Below are positions 16,628-24,588 of a stretch of 64,000 nt of DNA, one piece after another; position 1 is the first letter of the stretch; every line of letters begins with the position of its first letter. Source of the stretch: Actinomyces sp. oral taxon 897 (lineage in GTDB: Bacteria > Actinomycetota > Actinomycetes > Actinomycetales > Actinomycetaceae); NCBI RefSeq assembly GCF_002999235.1, contig NZ_CP027236.1, positions 124,001 to 188,000 of the forward strand, written 5' to 3'. The position numbers and the translations under genes are program-made. The notes beneath the pieces were generated by a model. That model was not told the DNA's origin and searched no databases. It saw only the letters and a list, made by a program, of their open reading frames with translations.

Positions 16628-17959
16628 ATGGAAACGCAGATCGGATATGAGCGCCTGTTTGATCCACAGGACATCTTTTTCTCTACCACAGACACCAAGG
16701 GTGTCATTAAGAACACGAACACTACGTTTGATGTTCTTTCAAGATATTCACGCGATCGTCTTGTCGGGTCGCCCCACAACATCATCCGGCACCAGGACAT
16801 GCCCGGTGGTGTCTTCCGTCTCATGTGGGATGACCTACTGGCCAACAAGCCGGTGTGCGCCTATGTCATCAACCGTGCCGCCGACAACCTAGACTACCGG
16901 GTCTTCGCCACCATTGTGCCCCTGCACGACGGGTTCCTGTCGGTGCGCTGCCGCCCCATGGACACCGCCACCCAGTCCGCCGTGGAGGACATCTACCGCC
17001 GGGTGCGGGGCAAGGAGAGGTCCCTGGCCAACCAGGGCGCCTCCCGGCGGCAGGTCGCCGAGTTCGGTGCCCGCGAGCTCACCTCCGAGCTGGAGGCCCT
17101 GGGGATGACCTCCCTGCACGACCTGACCCTGGTCAGCCTACCGCGGGAGGTGGCCGCCCTGGTGCGTCAGGGCGTGCGGGTACCGGCCGCGGCCGGCGCC
17201 CACGGCCCCGTGCCCCGGGTCCTCAGCACGGCGGCGACCATTGAGCGCGACACTAACGCCCTGGTGTTCCAGCTCGACGAGTACCTGCGTCTACTGGGGA
17301 CCATGGAGCAGGCCCAGGGCACGCTCAACGACGTCACCGGGCGGATTCGCCGCATTGAGACCCTGGTCTCCCATGACGTCGCCTCCTTCTCCCGCTCCAG
17401 GAGCCAGAGCCTGGCCACGCAGATCACCGAGCTGGCCGGCAGCGCCGGCGTCGGGCTCAAGGGCCTGCCCCGGCGTCTCCAGGCCATGCGCTCCGCCGTG
17501 CTCCAACTACGTTTCTCGGTGGCGCTCATGCGGCTGCTGACGCTCATGGTGGGGCGCTTCGCGGCCTCCACCCTCAACGGCTCCGAGCAGGGGGCGGTCC
17601 AGTCCCTGACCGACCTGTGCGAGGCCCTGGACACCGGCTTCGCAGGGCTCGCCCCGGTGGTGCGCTCCGTGCGCAACCAGGCCGCCGAGCTCGACGACGT
17701 CATCCGCGGGGTCACCTCCAGCCTGGACCGCTGCGCCCGCCGCCTGGGGCAGTGGGTGGACCTGGGGGGTGCCACCACCGGACGGGCCGCCCTGGAGGAG
17801 GTCACCGCCCTGACCCAGCAGGGCTTCCCGGAGGTACGCACCCTGTCCCGGCTCGCCGCCGAGTGCCGTAGCACCGACCTGCCCTACAGCGAGGAGGTCA
17901 TTGTCCAGCGCCTGAACGTGATCCGCTCCGCCCTGGCTGAGCTCCAGGGCGTCCGCTGA
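16628..17959 (+). CDS. Aer-type PAS-domain sensor protein with unknown C-terminal domain
   Basis: 443 residues. Residues about 10-115 are a PAS domain of the Aer (aerotaxis) type: GSPHNIIRHQDMPGGVFRLMWDDLLANKP keeps the Arg-His-x-Asp-Met-Pro and Trp positions linked to FAD binding in Aer, followed by FLSVRCRPMD. The other 300 residues are helical and have no kinase, GGDEF or methyl-accepting signalling motif that I recognise, and no clear membrane helix. The first 200 bp are much less GC-rich than the rest of the gene. The start ATG has no strong Shine-Dalgarno. A redox or oxygen sensor is likely; the output is unknown. It converges on valS across a terminator. Confidence 0.75.
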   Translation: METQIGYERLFDPQDIFFSTTDTKGVIKNTNTTFDVLSRYSRDRLVGSPHNIIRHQDMPGGVFRLMWDDLLANKPVCAYVINRAADNLDYRVFATIVPLHDGFLSVRCRPMDTATQSAVEDIYRRVRGKERSLANQGASRRQVAEFGARELTSELEALGMTSLHDLTLVSLPREVAALVRQGVRVPAAAGAHGPVPRVLSTAATIERDTNALVFQLDEYLRLLGTMEQAQGTLNDVTGRIRRIETLVSHDVASFSRSRSQSLATQITELAGSAGVGLKGLPRRLQAMRSAVLQLRFSVALMRLLTLMVGRFAASTLNGSEQGAVQSLTDLCEALDTGFAGLAPVVRSVRNQAAELDDVIRGVTSSLDRCARRLGQWVDLGGATTGRAALEEVTALTQQGFPEVRTLSRLAAECRSTDLPYSEEVIVQRLNVIRSALAELQGVR

Positions 17960-17973
17960 GGACCTCGGGAACT

Positions 17974-18017
17974 GGCGGGGGGGGCCGGGACGCGGCTCGC
18001 GTCCCGGCCCCCCCGCC
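17974..18017. terminator. Bidirectional terminator between the PAS gene and valS
   Basis: A stem of about 19 bp with one bulged G: GGCGGGGG...CCGGGACGC pairs with GCGTCCCGG...CCCCCGCC. The two genes converge here. Confidence 0.85.
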
Positions 18018-18053
18018 GTCTTCAGGTCGGCCGCCCGGCGGGGCTGGGGGAGG

Positions 18054-20861
18054 TCAGGCCTTCTTGCGCGCGGGGGCCTGGCCCAGCTCGACGGCGGTGA
18101 CCACCGGTGCCGCTCCCGCCTCCGCCGTCGTGGCGACCTCGAAGCTGCCGGTGACTTTGGCGGCCTCGGTCAGGTCGGCGCGCACCGCCCCAACGGCCTC
18201 CTCGTACTCGGGGGCCACCACCAGGCGCACCGAGAGGATCGGCGTCCTCTGACTGGTCTTGGCCTCCGACTTGACCTTGCGCAGGGCCGCCAGGGCCGCC
18301 CCGGCGTGGGCCACCAGGGTGGCGTCGGCGTCGCCCGCGGCCTGACGCAGGCCACCGGCCTCGGGCCAGGCGGAGCGGTGCACGCTGCCGGTGCGGTACC
18401 AGCTCCACACCTCCTCGGTGACAAAGGGCAGGAAGGGGGCCAGCAGGCGCACGAAGGTGTCCACCGCGATCGCCAGGGCGGCGCGCGCCGACCGCACCGC
18501 GGCGGCCTCGTGCGTGCCCCCGAGGTCGTTGGCCCGGTCCTTGACCAGCTCGATGTAGTCGTCGCAGAAGGTCCAGAAGAGGGACTCGGTGGCCTCCAGG
18601 GCGCGGGCGTGCTCAAAGCGCTCGAAGGCCGCGGTGGCGGTGGCCACCACGTCGGCCAGGGCCGCCAGGACCGCCCGGTCGATTGGCTCGGTGACCACCG
18701 AGGCGTCCAGGCAGGGGGCGGGTGCGGCGGCCCGGGCCTCCTCGTCGGTGTCCCAGGGGATGCCCATGGACAGGGCGAACTTCGAAGCGTTGAGCAGCTT
18801 GATCGCCAGGCGCCGGCCGACCTTGATCTGGGACTCCTCAAAGGCCGCGTCCAGGCCCAGGCGGGCCGAGGCCGCCCAGTAGCGCACCGCGTCCGAGCCG
18901 TACCTCTCCAGCAGGTCCATGGGCGTGACCACGTTGCCCTTGGACTTGGACATCTTCTTGTGGTCCGAGTCCAGGATCCACCCCGAGAGCCCGGCGTGGC
19001 GCCACGGCAGGGCGCCGAACTCCAGGTCCGCGCGCACCACCGAGGTGAACAGCCAGGTGCGGATAATGTCCTGGCCCTGGGGGCGCAGGTCCATGGGGTA
19101 GGTGCGGGTGAACAGGTCGTCGTCGGTCAGCCACCCGCAGGCCAGCTGGGGGGACAGGGAGGAGGTGGCCCAGGTGTCCATAATGTCGAGCTCGCCCACG
19201 AAGCCGCCGGGCACGCCCCTCTGGTCCTCGGTGTAGCCGGGCGGGGTGTCGGAGGAGGGGTCCACCGGCAGGGCGGACTCCTTAGGGGTGATAACGGCGT
19301 CGTAGTCGACCTCGCCGTCGTCGCCCACCCGGTACCACAGGGGGAAGGGCACGCCGAAGAAGCGCTGGCGGGAGATGAGCCAGTCGTTGTTCAGGCCCCC
19401 CACCCAGTTCTCGTAGCGCACGCGCATGAAGTCGGGGTGGAAGTCCAGCTCGCGGCCCCGGGCCAGCAGCTCGGCGCGCAGGTCGGCGCCGCTCGCCGGG
19501 TTGGTCCACTGCCTGCCGCCGTTGCGGATGTACCACTGGCGGGAGGTGACGATCTCCAGGGGCTTGTCGCCCTTCTCGAAGAAGTTCGTCTGGCGCGTCG
19601 TCGCCGTGGGCTCGCCGCGCATCTCGCCGGTGGCGGCCAGCTCGGCCACCAGGGCCTTGCGGGCCGAGAAGGTGGTCTTGCCGGCCATGGCGGCGTAGGC
19701 CTCGCGGCCGGCCGGGGAGGTGATCCACTCCGGGGTCTCGGTCTCCATGCGCCCGTCTCTGCGCAGGACGGCCCGCAGCGGCAGGCCCAGGTCCCGCCAC
19801 CAGTCGATGTCGGTGGTGTCCCCGAAGGTGCAGCACATGGCGATGCCCGCGCCCTTGTCCCTCTCGGCGGCGGGGTGGGCCAGGACTGGGACCTTAACGC
19901 CGAAGACCGGGGAGGCCACCGTGGTGCCGAACAGGGGCTGGTAGCGCTCGTCGTCGGGGTGGGCCACCAGGGCCACGCAGGCGGGCAGCAGCTCGGGGCG
20001 GGTGGTCTCGATGCACACGTCCACGTCGTTCTCCACCGGGGCGCCCGCGGCCCGGGCGGCCGCGGCGGCGTCCGCGTCCACAATGTGGAAGGCCAGGCGG
20101 TGGTAGAAGCCCGGGTACTCCCGGGACTCCAGCTCGGCCTGGGCCACGGCGGTCTGGAAGGTGACGTCCCACAGGCCGGGGGCCTGGGCCTGGTAGGCCT
20201 CGCCACGGGCCAGGTTGCGCAGGAAGGCGGTCTGGGCCACCGTGCGGGCCCGCTCGCCGATGGTCTGGTAGGTGTGCGACCAGTCCACGCTCAGGCCCAG
20301 GCGGCGCCACAGGGCCTCGAACTGCCTCTCGTCCTCCACCGTCAGGCGCTCGCACAGCTCGACGAAGTTGCGCCGCGAGACCGGCACCTGGTCGCGGGCC
20401 TTGACGGACCTGCCCTCACCGCCGGCGAAGGGGGGGGTGAAGTCCGGGTCGTAGGGCAGGGAGGGGTCGCAGCGCACCCCGAAGTAGTTCTGCACCCGGC
20501 GCTCGGTGGGCAGGCCGTTGTCGTCCCAGCCCATGGGGTAGAAGACCGCCTTGCCGCGCATGCGCTGGAAGCGGGCCACGGTGTCGGTGTGGGTGTAGGA
20601 GAAGACGTGGCCCACGTGCAGGGAGCCGGAGACCGTGGGCGGCGGGGTGTCGATGGAGAAGACCTCGTGGCGCTTAGCGCCGCGGTCGAAGGCGTAGGTG
20701 CCCTCCTCCTCCCAGCGCCCTCCCCAGGTGGTCTCCAGGCCGTCGGCGGAGGCCCTGGCCGGGACGCGGGGGCTGTGGACCTGCGAGGGCAGGAGGAAGG
20801 GCGGGGTCGCGGCGTCGGCAGGACTTCCGGACGCGGCCGAGGTGGCAGCAGGCTCAGACAT
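18054..20861 (-). CDS. valS: Valyl-tRNA synthetase, archaeal-like type
   Basis: Charges tRNA-Val. Class I motifs: HIGH box HVGH at 82-85 inside DTPPPTVSGSLHVGHVFSY, and KMSKSKGNVV near residue 637. Editing-domain segments follow the first catalytic half. The FQRMRGKAVFYPMGWDDNGLPTERRVQNYFGV stretch is the form found in archaeal-type ValRS (also in some bacteria), not the E. coli type, and the usual C-terminal coiled-coil arm is missing: the 935-residue protein ends soon after the anticodon-binding domain with a short APARKKA tail. No T-box is visible in the 177-bp region upstream, which is shared with the divergent ECF operon. Confidence 0.95.
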   Translation of the reverse strand: MSEPAATSAASGSPADAATPPFLLPSQVHSPRVPARASADGLETTWGGRWEEEGTYAFDRGAKRHEVFSIDTPPPTVSGSLHVGHVFSYTHTDTVARFQRMRGKAVFYPMGWDDNGLPTERRVQNYFGVRCDPSLPYDPDFTPPFAGGEGRSVKARDQVPVSRRNFVELCERLTVEDERQFEALWRRLGLSVDWSHTYQTIGERARTVAQTAFLRNLARGEAYQAQAPGLWDVTFQTAVAQAELESREYPGFYHRLAFHIVDADAAAAARAAGAPVENDVDVCIETTRPELLPACVALVAHPDDERYQPLFGTTVASPVFGVKVPVLAHPAAERDKGAGIAMCCTFGDTTDIDWWRDLGLPLRAVLRRDGRMETETPEWITSPAGREAYAAMAGKTTFSARKALVAELAATGEMRGEPTATTRQTNFFEKGDKPLEIVTSRQWYIRNGGRQWTNPASGADLRAELLARGRELDFHPDFMRVRYENWVGGLNNDWLISRQRFFGVPFPLWYRVGDDGEVDYDAVITPKESALPVDPSSDTPPGYTEDQRGVPGGFVGELDIMDTWATSSLSPQLACGWLTDDDLFTRTYPMDLRPQGQDIIRTWLFTSVVRADLEFGALPWRHAGLSGWILDSDHKKMSKSKGNVVTPMDLLERYGSDAVRYWAASARLGLDAAFEESQIKVGRRLAIKLLNASKFALSMGIPWDTDEEARAAAPAPCLDASVVTEPIDRAVLAALADVVATATAAFERFEHARALEATESLFWTFCDDYIELVKDRANDLGGTHEAAAVRSARAALAIAVDTFVRLLAPFLPFVTEEVWSWYRTGSVHRSAWPEAGGLRQAAGDADATLVAHAGAALAALRKVKSEAKTSQRTPILSVRLVVAPEYEEAVGAVRADLTEAAKVTGSFEVATTAEAGAAPVVTAVELGQAPARKKA

Positions 20862-20965
20862 GGGGCCGATTCTGTCACGGCTTCGCGCATGAGCACGTCG
20901 GGCGGTCCCGGACCCCGGGGCCGCACTATGTGAGGTGGGCTACGTCCCGGGAGCCGGAGATGACG

Positions 20966-20984
20966 ATAGGATAGGCGCACCTAA
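20966..20984 (+). promoter_or_regulatory. DtxR/IdeR-like box in front of the first ECF operon
   Basis: ATAGGATAGGCGCACCTAA matches the 19-bp DtxR/IdeR consensus TTAGGTTAGSCTAACCTAA at 15 positions, including both outer half-sites (TAGG and CCTAA). It contains a TAGGAT that could be the -10 element, so bound repressor would block transcription. It lies 55 bp before the ECF start codon and between divergent genes (valS on the other side). Confidence 0.55.
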
Positions 20985-21038
20985 GCTGTCCCTGAATCCG
21001 CGTTCCCTGGCGGGTCGTTACCGGAAAGGACTTGCGAC

Positions 21039-21644
21039 GTGATCGTGGGCTCTGCCACACACAACCGTATTACCTCACCACGTAACCTCATTAACGTCGG
21101 CGTCTTCACCGCGGTCTACTTCGTGGTCCTCTTCGCCGGCGGCATGCTCGGCATCCTCAACCCGGTCATGGTGCTCCTGGGGGCGCTGGCCGGGACCGTC
21201 GTCAACGCCATGGTCTGCATGCTCTACGTGGCCAAGACCCGGGCCCTGGGCGCCTACACCCTCCTGGGCCTGGTCATCGGCCTCCTCATGGTGGCCACCG
21301 GGCACGCCTGGGTCACCCCGATCCTGTCCACGGGGCTCGGCCTCCTGGCGGACCTCGTCACCCGGGCCGGCGGGTACACGAGGACCTCCACCAACGCCCT
21401 GGGGTTCGCGGTGTTCTCCGTGTGGTGCGTCGGGCCGGTCCTGCCCGTCCTGTGGGGCTCGGAGGAGTACTTCGCCGACATGGCCAGGCGTATGGGGCAG
21501 GACTACGCCGACACCTTCCGCGAGCTGGCCACACCGGCCGTCATCGGCGGCTGGGTCGTGCTGGTGTTCCTGGTCGCCTTCGGCTGCGCGCTGGTGGGCG
21601 TGCGGGTCCTGCACAAGCACTTTGAGCGGGCCGGGGTCGCCTGA
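21039..21644 (+). CDS. ECF transporter S component, MptD/Trep_Strep family
   Basis: 201 residues with about five to six hydrophobic segments. The start (NRITSPRNLINVGVFTAVYFVVLFAGGMLG) is characteristic of the MptD-family putative S components. S components bind the ligand inside the membrane and dock on the shared T/ATPase module. GTG start with AAAGGA upstream. Genes for a T component and a double ATPase follow with overlap or tight spacing, so this is a complete dedicated ECF importer. A DtxR-like box lies before it. MptD-family S components are often found with IrtAB/YbtPQ-type pairs in streptococci and actinobacteria, so a siderophore or iron chelate is the best guess for the ligand. Confidence 0.75.
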   Translation: MIVGSATHNRITSPRNLINVGVFTAVYFVVLFAGGMLGILNPVMVLLGALAGTVVNAMVCMLYVAKTRALGAYTLLGLVIGLLMVATGHAWVTPILSTGLGLLADLVTRAGGYTRTSTNALGFAVFSVWCVGPVLPVLWGSEEYFADMARRMGQDYADTFRELATPAVIGGWVVLVFLVAFGCALVGVRVLHKHFERAGVA

Positions 21645-21648
21645 GACC

Positions 21649-22374
21649 GTGTCCGCTCTCCCCTCCGCCCTGGCCGTCCCCGCGACCGTACGGGTCGCGG
21701 CCGACCCCCGCAGCAAGTTCCTCCTGGTCCTGGTGGCCAATGTCATGCTCATGTCGGCGGGGTCGACCCGGGTGCTCTGGCTCGTCCTCGTGGTCGTCGT
21801 GGTCCTGGCGCTCCTGGACCTGCGGGTACGTGTCGCCGTGACCCTGGTGGCGGTCAACTCCCTGCTCTGGGTCCTCTCGGAGCTGCCCCGGGTGTGGCAC
21901 CACGGGGCGGCCGTCGCGGTGGGCCTGCTGGTCTACTGGCTCCTGCGCTTCGGGCTGTCCATCGCCCTGGGCACCTGGTTCGTGGCCACCACCCGCGTCA
22001 GCGAGCTGACCGCCGCCATGAACGCCATGAGGCTGCCCCGCTTCCTGACCATCCCCCTGGCCGTCCTCTTCCGCTTCCTGCCGGTGGTCATTGACGAGGC
22101 CCACGGCGTCGTGGAGGCCATGAGCCTGCGCGGCTACACCGGCTCCTACCTCTGGCGCCACCCCGTGGACGGCCTCGAGAAGCTCGTGGTCCCGGTCCTG
22201 ACGGCCTGTGCCCGGACCGCCGACGAGCTCTCCGCCGCCGCCCTCATACGGGGCCTGGGCGTCAGCGCCCGCCCCACCGTGGTGAACCGGCCCCGCTTCC
22301 GGGTGGCCGACGCCGTCCTGGTCGCCCTGGTGGCGGGCCTCGTGGCCTACCGCTTCTGGGGGGTGTGGTCATGA
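21649..22374 (+). CDS. ECF transporter transmembrane (T) component
   Basis: 241 residues from the GTG at 21649 (a TTG at 21622 is possible but would overlap the S gene). About five membrane helices. The cytosolic coupling helices contain VVEAMSLRGYTGSY and LIRGLGV, the xRG motifs that contact the ATPases, and RFLPVVIDEAHGV. It links the S component to the ATP-binding subunits. The gene begins 4 bp after the S gene and its stop overlaps the ATG of the ATPase gene (ATGA), so all three are one translational unit. Confidence 0.85.
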   Translation: MSALPSALAVPATVRVAADPRSKFLLVLVANVMLMSAGSTRVLWLVLVVVVVLALLDLRVRVAVTLVAVNSLLWVLSELPRVWHHGAAVAVGLLVYWLLRFGLSIALGTWFVATTRVSELTAAMNAMRLPRFLTIPLAVLFRFLPVVIDEAHGVVEAMSLRGYTGSYLWRHPVDGLEKLVVPVLTACARTADELSAAALIRGLGVSARPTVVNRPRFRVADAVLVALVAGLVAYRFWGVWS

Positions 22375-23828
22375 CCGTCAGCATTGACTCGGTCTCCTAC
22401 GCCTACACCACCGGCGCGCAGGTGCTCACCGACGTCTCCCTGGCCCCCGCGGCGGGCTCCCTGACGCTGGTGTGCGGTGCGTCCGGCTCGGGCAAGTCCA
22501 CCCTGGTGCGCCTGGTCAACGGCCTCGTACCGCACTTCCACCACGGCCGGCGCGACGGCGAGGTCCTGGTGGAGGGGCGCGAGGTCGCCGACACCCCCAT
22601 TGAGCAGATGGGGCGCGTGACGGCCACCGTCTTCCAGGACCCCGCCACCCAGTTCTTCACCACCACGGTGGCTGACGAGCTGGCCTTCGCGCCCCAGAAC
22701 TACCAGGTCCCCGCCCAGGAGATCCGACGGCGTCGGCTCCGGGCCGTGGAGGAGCTCGGTATCGAGGACCTCCTGGGGCGCGACCTCAAGGGCCTGTCCG
22801 GGGGGCAGCTCCAGAAGGTCGCCTGCGCCCAGGCCCTGGTCCAGGACACCCCGGTCGTCCTGCTGGACGAGCCCACGTCCAACCTCGACCCCCGGGCCAT
22901 TGAGGACGTGCGCGCCGCCGTGGCGCGCCTCAGGGAGCTGGGGCGCACCGTCGTCGTGGCCGAGCACCGCGTCTACTTCCTGGAGGGACTGGCCGACGAG
23001 GTCGTCCTCATGCAGGACGGTCGGGTCGCCAGACGCATGAGCGGGGCCGAGTTCTACGCCATGGGCGAGGAGCGGCGCTCCCTGGGGCTGCGCACCCTGG
23101 AGCGTCCCGAGCTGCGCGTCCCGGTCACGCCGGTGGCGGCCCTGCGCGACGGCGGGCCCGGTGACGGCGGTACCGTGCCAGGTGCCGACGGTGCCGTACC
23201 GGGCACCGGGGCCGCCGCCCGCCCCGCCGGCCCCGGGGAGGGACGGACCGGCGGCGCCCAGGGAGGTCAGGGCCTGCTCGTTGAGAACCTCGTGGTCGAG
23301 CGCGGTGGGCGCAGGATCCTGGACATCGCCTCCCTGCGCTTTCCCGCTGGTGCCATCACCGGCGTGACCGGGGTCAACGGCATTGGCAAGACCACCCTGG
23401 CCCGCGCCGTCTGCCGCCTCCAGCGCGCCCGCCGAGGGGCGCGCGTGACCCTGGACGGCCAGGAGCTCAGGCACGGACAGGCCTTCCTGGTCATGCAGGA
23501 CGTCCACCGCCAGCTCTTTGCCGAGTCCGTCTCCCAGGAGGCCAGCACCCCCCAGCTGGAGCGCCTGGACCTGGCTGGCCTGGCCGAGCGCCACCCCCTG
23601 TCCCTGAGCGGGGGGCAGAAGCAGCGGCTCGTCATCGCCACCGCCGTGGACCAGGACGCCCGCGTCATCGTCCTCGACGAGCCCACCTCCGGGGTGGACT
23701 ACCGCCACCTGCTGACCATTGCCGCTGAGCTACGGTCCCTGGCCGATGAGGGGCGCGTGGTGGTGGTGATCAGCCACGACATCGAGTTCCTCAACGAGTG
23801 CGCCGACCACGTCATTGAGATCACCTAA
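22371..23828 (+). CDS. ECF transporter ATPase with two fused ATP-binding domains
   Basis: 485 residues. Domain 1 (about 1-230): Walker A GASGSGKSTLV, signature LSGGQLQKVACAQAL, Walker B VVLLDEPTSNLD. Domain 2 (about 305-485): Walker A GVNGIGKTTLA, signature LSGGQKQRLVIATAV, Walker B VIVLDEPTSGVD, and ISHDIEF at the end. A Gly/Ala/Pro-rich linker joins them. In the usual ECF set EcfA and EcfA' are two genes; here they are one, as in YkoD. It completes the first ECF module. About 80 bp with a promoter-operator separate it from the next S component. Confidence 0.9.
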   Translation: MTVSIDSVSYAYTTGAQVLTDVSLAPAAGSLTLVCGASGSGKSTLVRLVNGLVPHFHHGRRDGEVLVEGREVADTPIEQMGRVTATVFQDPATQFFTTTVADELAFAPQNYQVPAQEIRRRRLRAVEELGIEDLLGRDLKGLSGGQLQKVACAQALVQDTPVVLLDEPTSNLDPRAIEDVRAAVARLRELGRTVVVAEHRVYFLEGLADEVVLMQDGRVARRMSGAEFYAMGEERRSLGLRTLERPELRVPVTPVAALRDGGPGDGGTVPGADGAVPGTGAAARPAGPGEGRTGGAQGGQGLLVENLVVERGGRRILDIASLRFPAGAITGVTGVNGIGKTTLARAVCRLQRARRGARVTLDGQELRHGQAFLVMQDVHRQLFAESVSQEASTPQLERLDLAGLAERHPLSLSGGQKQRLVIATAVDQDARVIVLDEPTSGVDYRHLLTIAAELRSLADEGRVVVVISHDIEFLNECADHVIEIT

Positions 23829-23832
23829 ACTT

Positions 23833-23860
23833 TGAATGATAATCATTTGCATATAGTATG
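23833..23860 (+). promoter_or_regulatory. Promoter overlapped by a Fur-family-like palindrome
   Basis: An AT-rich island in very GC-rich DNA. AATGAT-A-ATCATT (23836-23848) is a perfect 6-1-6 palindrome of the kind bound by Fur, Zur or Mur repressors. It overlaps a TTGAAT (-35, 23833-23838) that is 16 nt from TAGTAT (-10, 23855-23860). This would give the second ECF/IrtAB part of the locus its own metal-controlled promoter. Confidence 0.6.
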
Positions 23861-23910
23861 GCGGTACGACCGCCCCAGCCACGACCCAGCAGTTCAGGAG
23901 GACAAGGAAG

Positions 23911-24588
23911 ATGAGCAGCAGCACCCCGGCACCGGAGCGGCCCGACGTCGTACAGGCACAGCAGGCCGGGCCGCCCGACCCGGACTCGCAGGAGCGCCCC
24001 GTCATCCGCTCCTCCTCCCGCAGCGGCCTGGCCGACTCGGCCCTGGGCACCCGCAACCTCATGACGCTGGCCGCGCTGTCGGTGGTGTCCATGATCCTCC
24101 TGATACCCCTGAACTACCTCGCCCCGGCAGCAGGCGCCGCCCCCGACGTCGTGCTGACGGGCTGCGCGATCATGGGCCTGTGGGTGATCCCCTACCTGCT
24201 GCCCGCCACCGTGGTGCGCAGGCCCGGAGCCGTCCTCATCGCCGCCGCCATTATGGGCATTATCAGCGCCTTCGTTACGCCGTCCGGCCCGGGTGCGGTA
24301 CTCGGCAACGTCCTGGGCGGGCTCTTTATCGAGATCCCCCTGGCCCTGATGCTCTACCGCAAGTGGACCTGGTGGTCCTTCCTCATCTCAGCGGCCACCT
24401 TCGGATTCATCAACAGCCTCCTCTACATCGGCATGCTCAAGGTCGCCACCGGTGCCGCCTACCCGGTCCTGGCCAGCGCGGTCGCCGTGGCCTCCGCACT
24501 GGTCGGCGGCGGTATCACCATCCTGCTCACCCACCTGCTCAACCGTGCCGGCGTCGGCATCGACCACCGGGCCAAGGGCCGTGCCTGA
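23911..24588 (+). CDS. ECF transporter S component, YkoE-like
   Basis: 225 residues. The first 45 are a polar cytosolic leader; then five or six hydrophobic segments. The middle (LPATVVRRPGAVLIAAAIMGIISAF and NVLGGLFIEIPLALMLYRKW) resembles YkoE-family S components, some of which take up hydroxymethylpyrimidine or thiamine. The ATG has GGAGGAC and AAGGAAG upstream. It overlaps the next gene, an ATPase-ATPase-T fusion, by 8 bp. Placed behind a Fur-like operator and before an IrtAB-like pair, it may instead serve a metallophore; the ligand cannot be read from sequence. Confidence 0.72.
   Translation: MSSSTPAPERPDVVQAQQAGPPDPDSQERPVIRSSSRSGLADSALGTRNLMTLAALSVVSMILLIPLNYLAPAAGAAPDVVLTGCAIMGLWVIPYLLPATVVRRPGAVLIAAAIMGIISAFVTPSGPGAVLGNVLGGLFIEIPLALMLYRKWTWWSFLISAATFGFINSLLYIGMLKVATGAAYPVLASAVAVASALVGGGITILLTHLLNRAGVGIDHRAKGRA

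Noticed and set aside
18306..20933. An 875-codon open frame on the plus strand opposite valS
   Set aside because: Low-complexity Gly/Val/Gln/His-rich translation without any motif; valS on the minus strand has all class I synthetase motifs.
20862..21038. A T-box riboswitch for valS
   Set aside because: No specifier loop or T-box sequence is visible in the 177 bp, which are instead shared with the DtxR-like box of the divergent operon.
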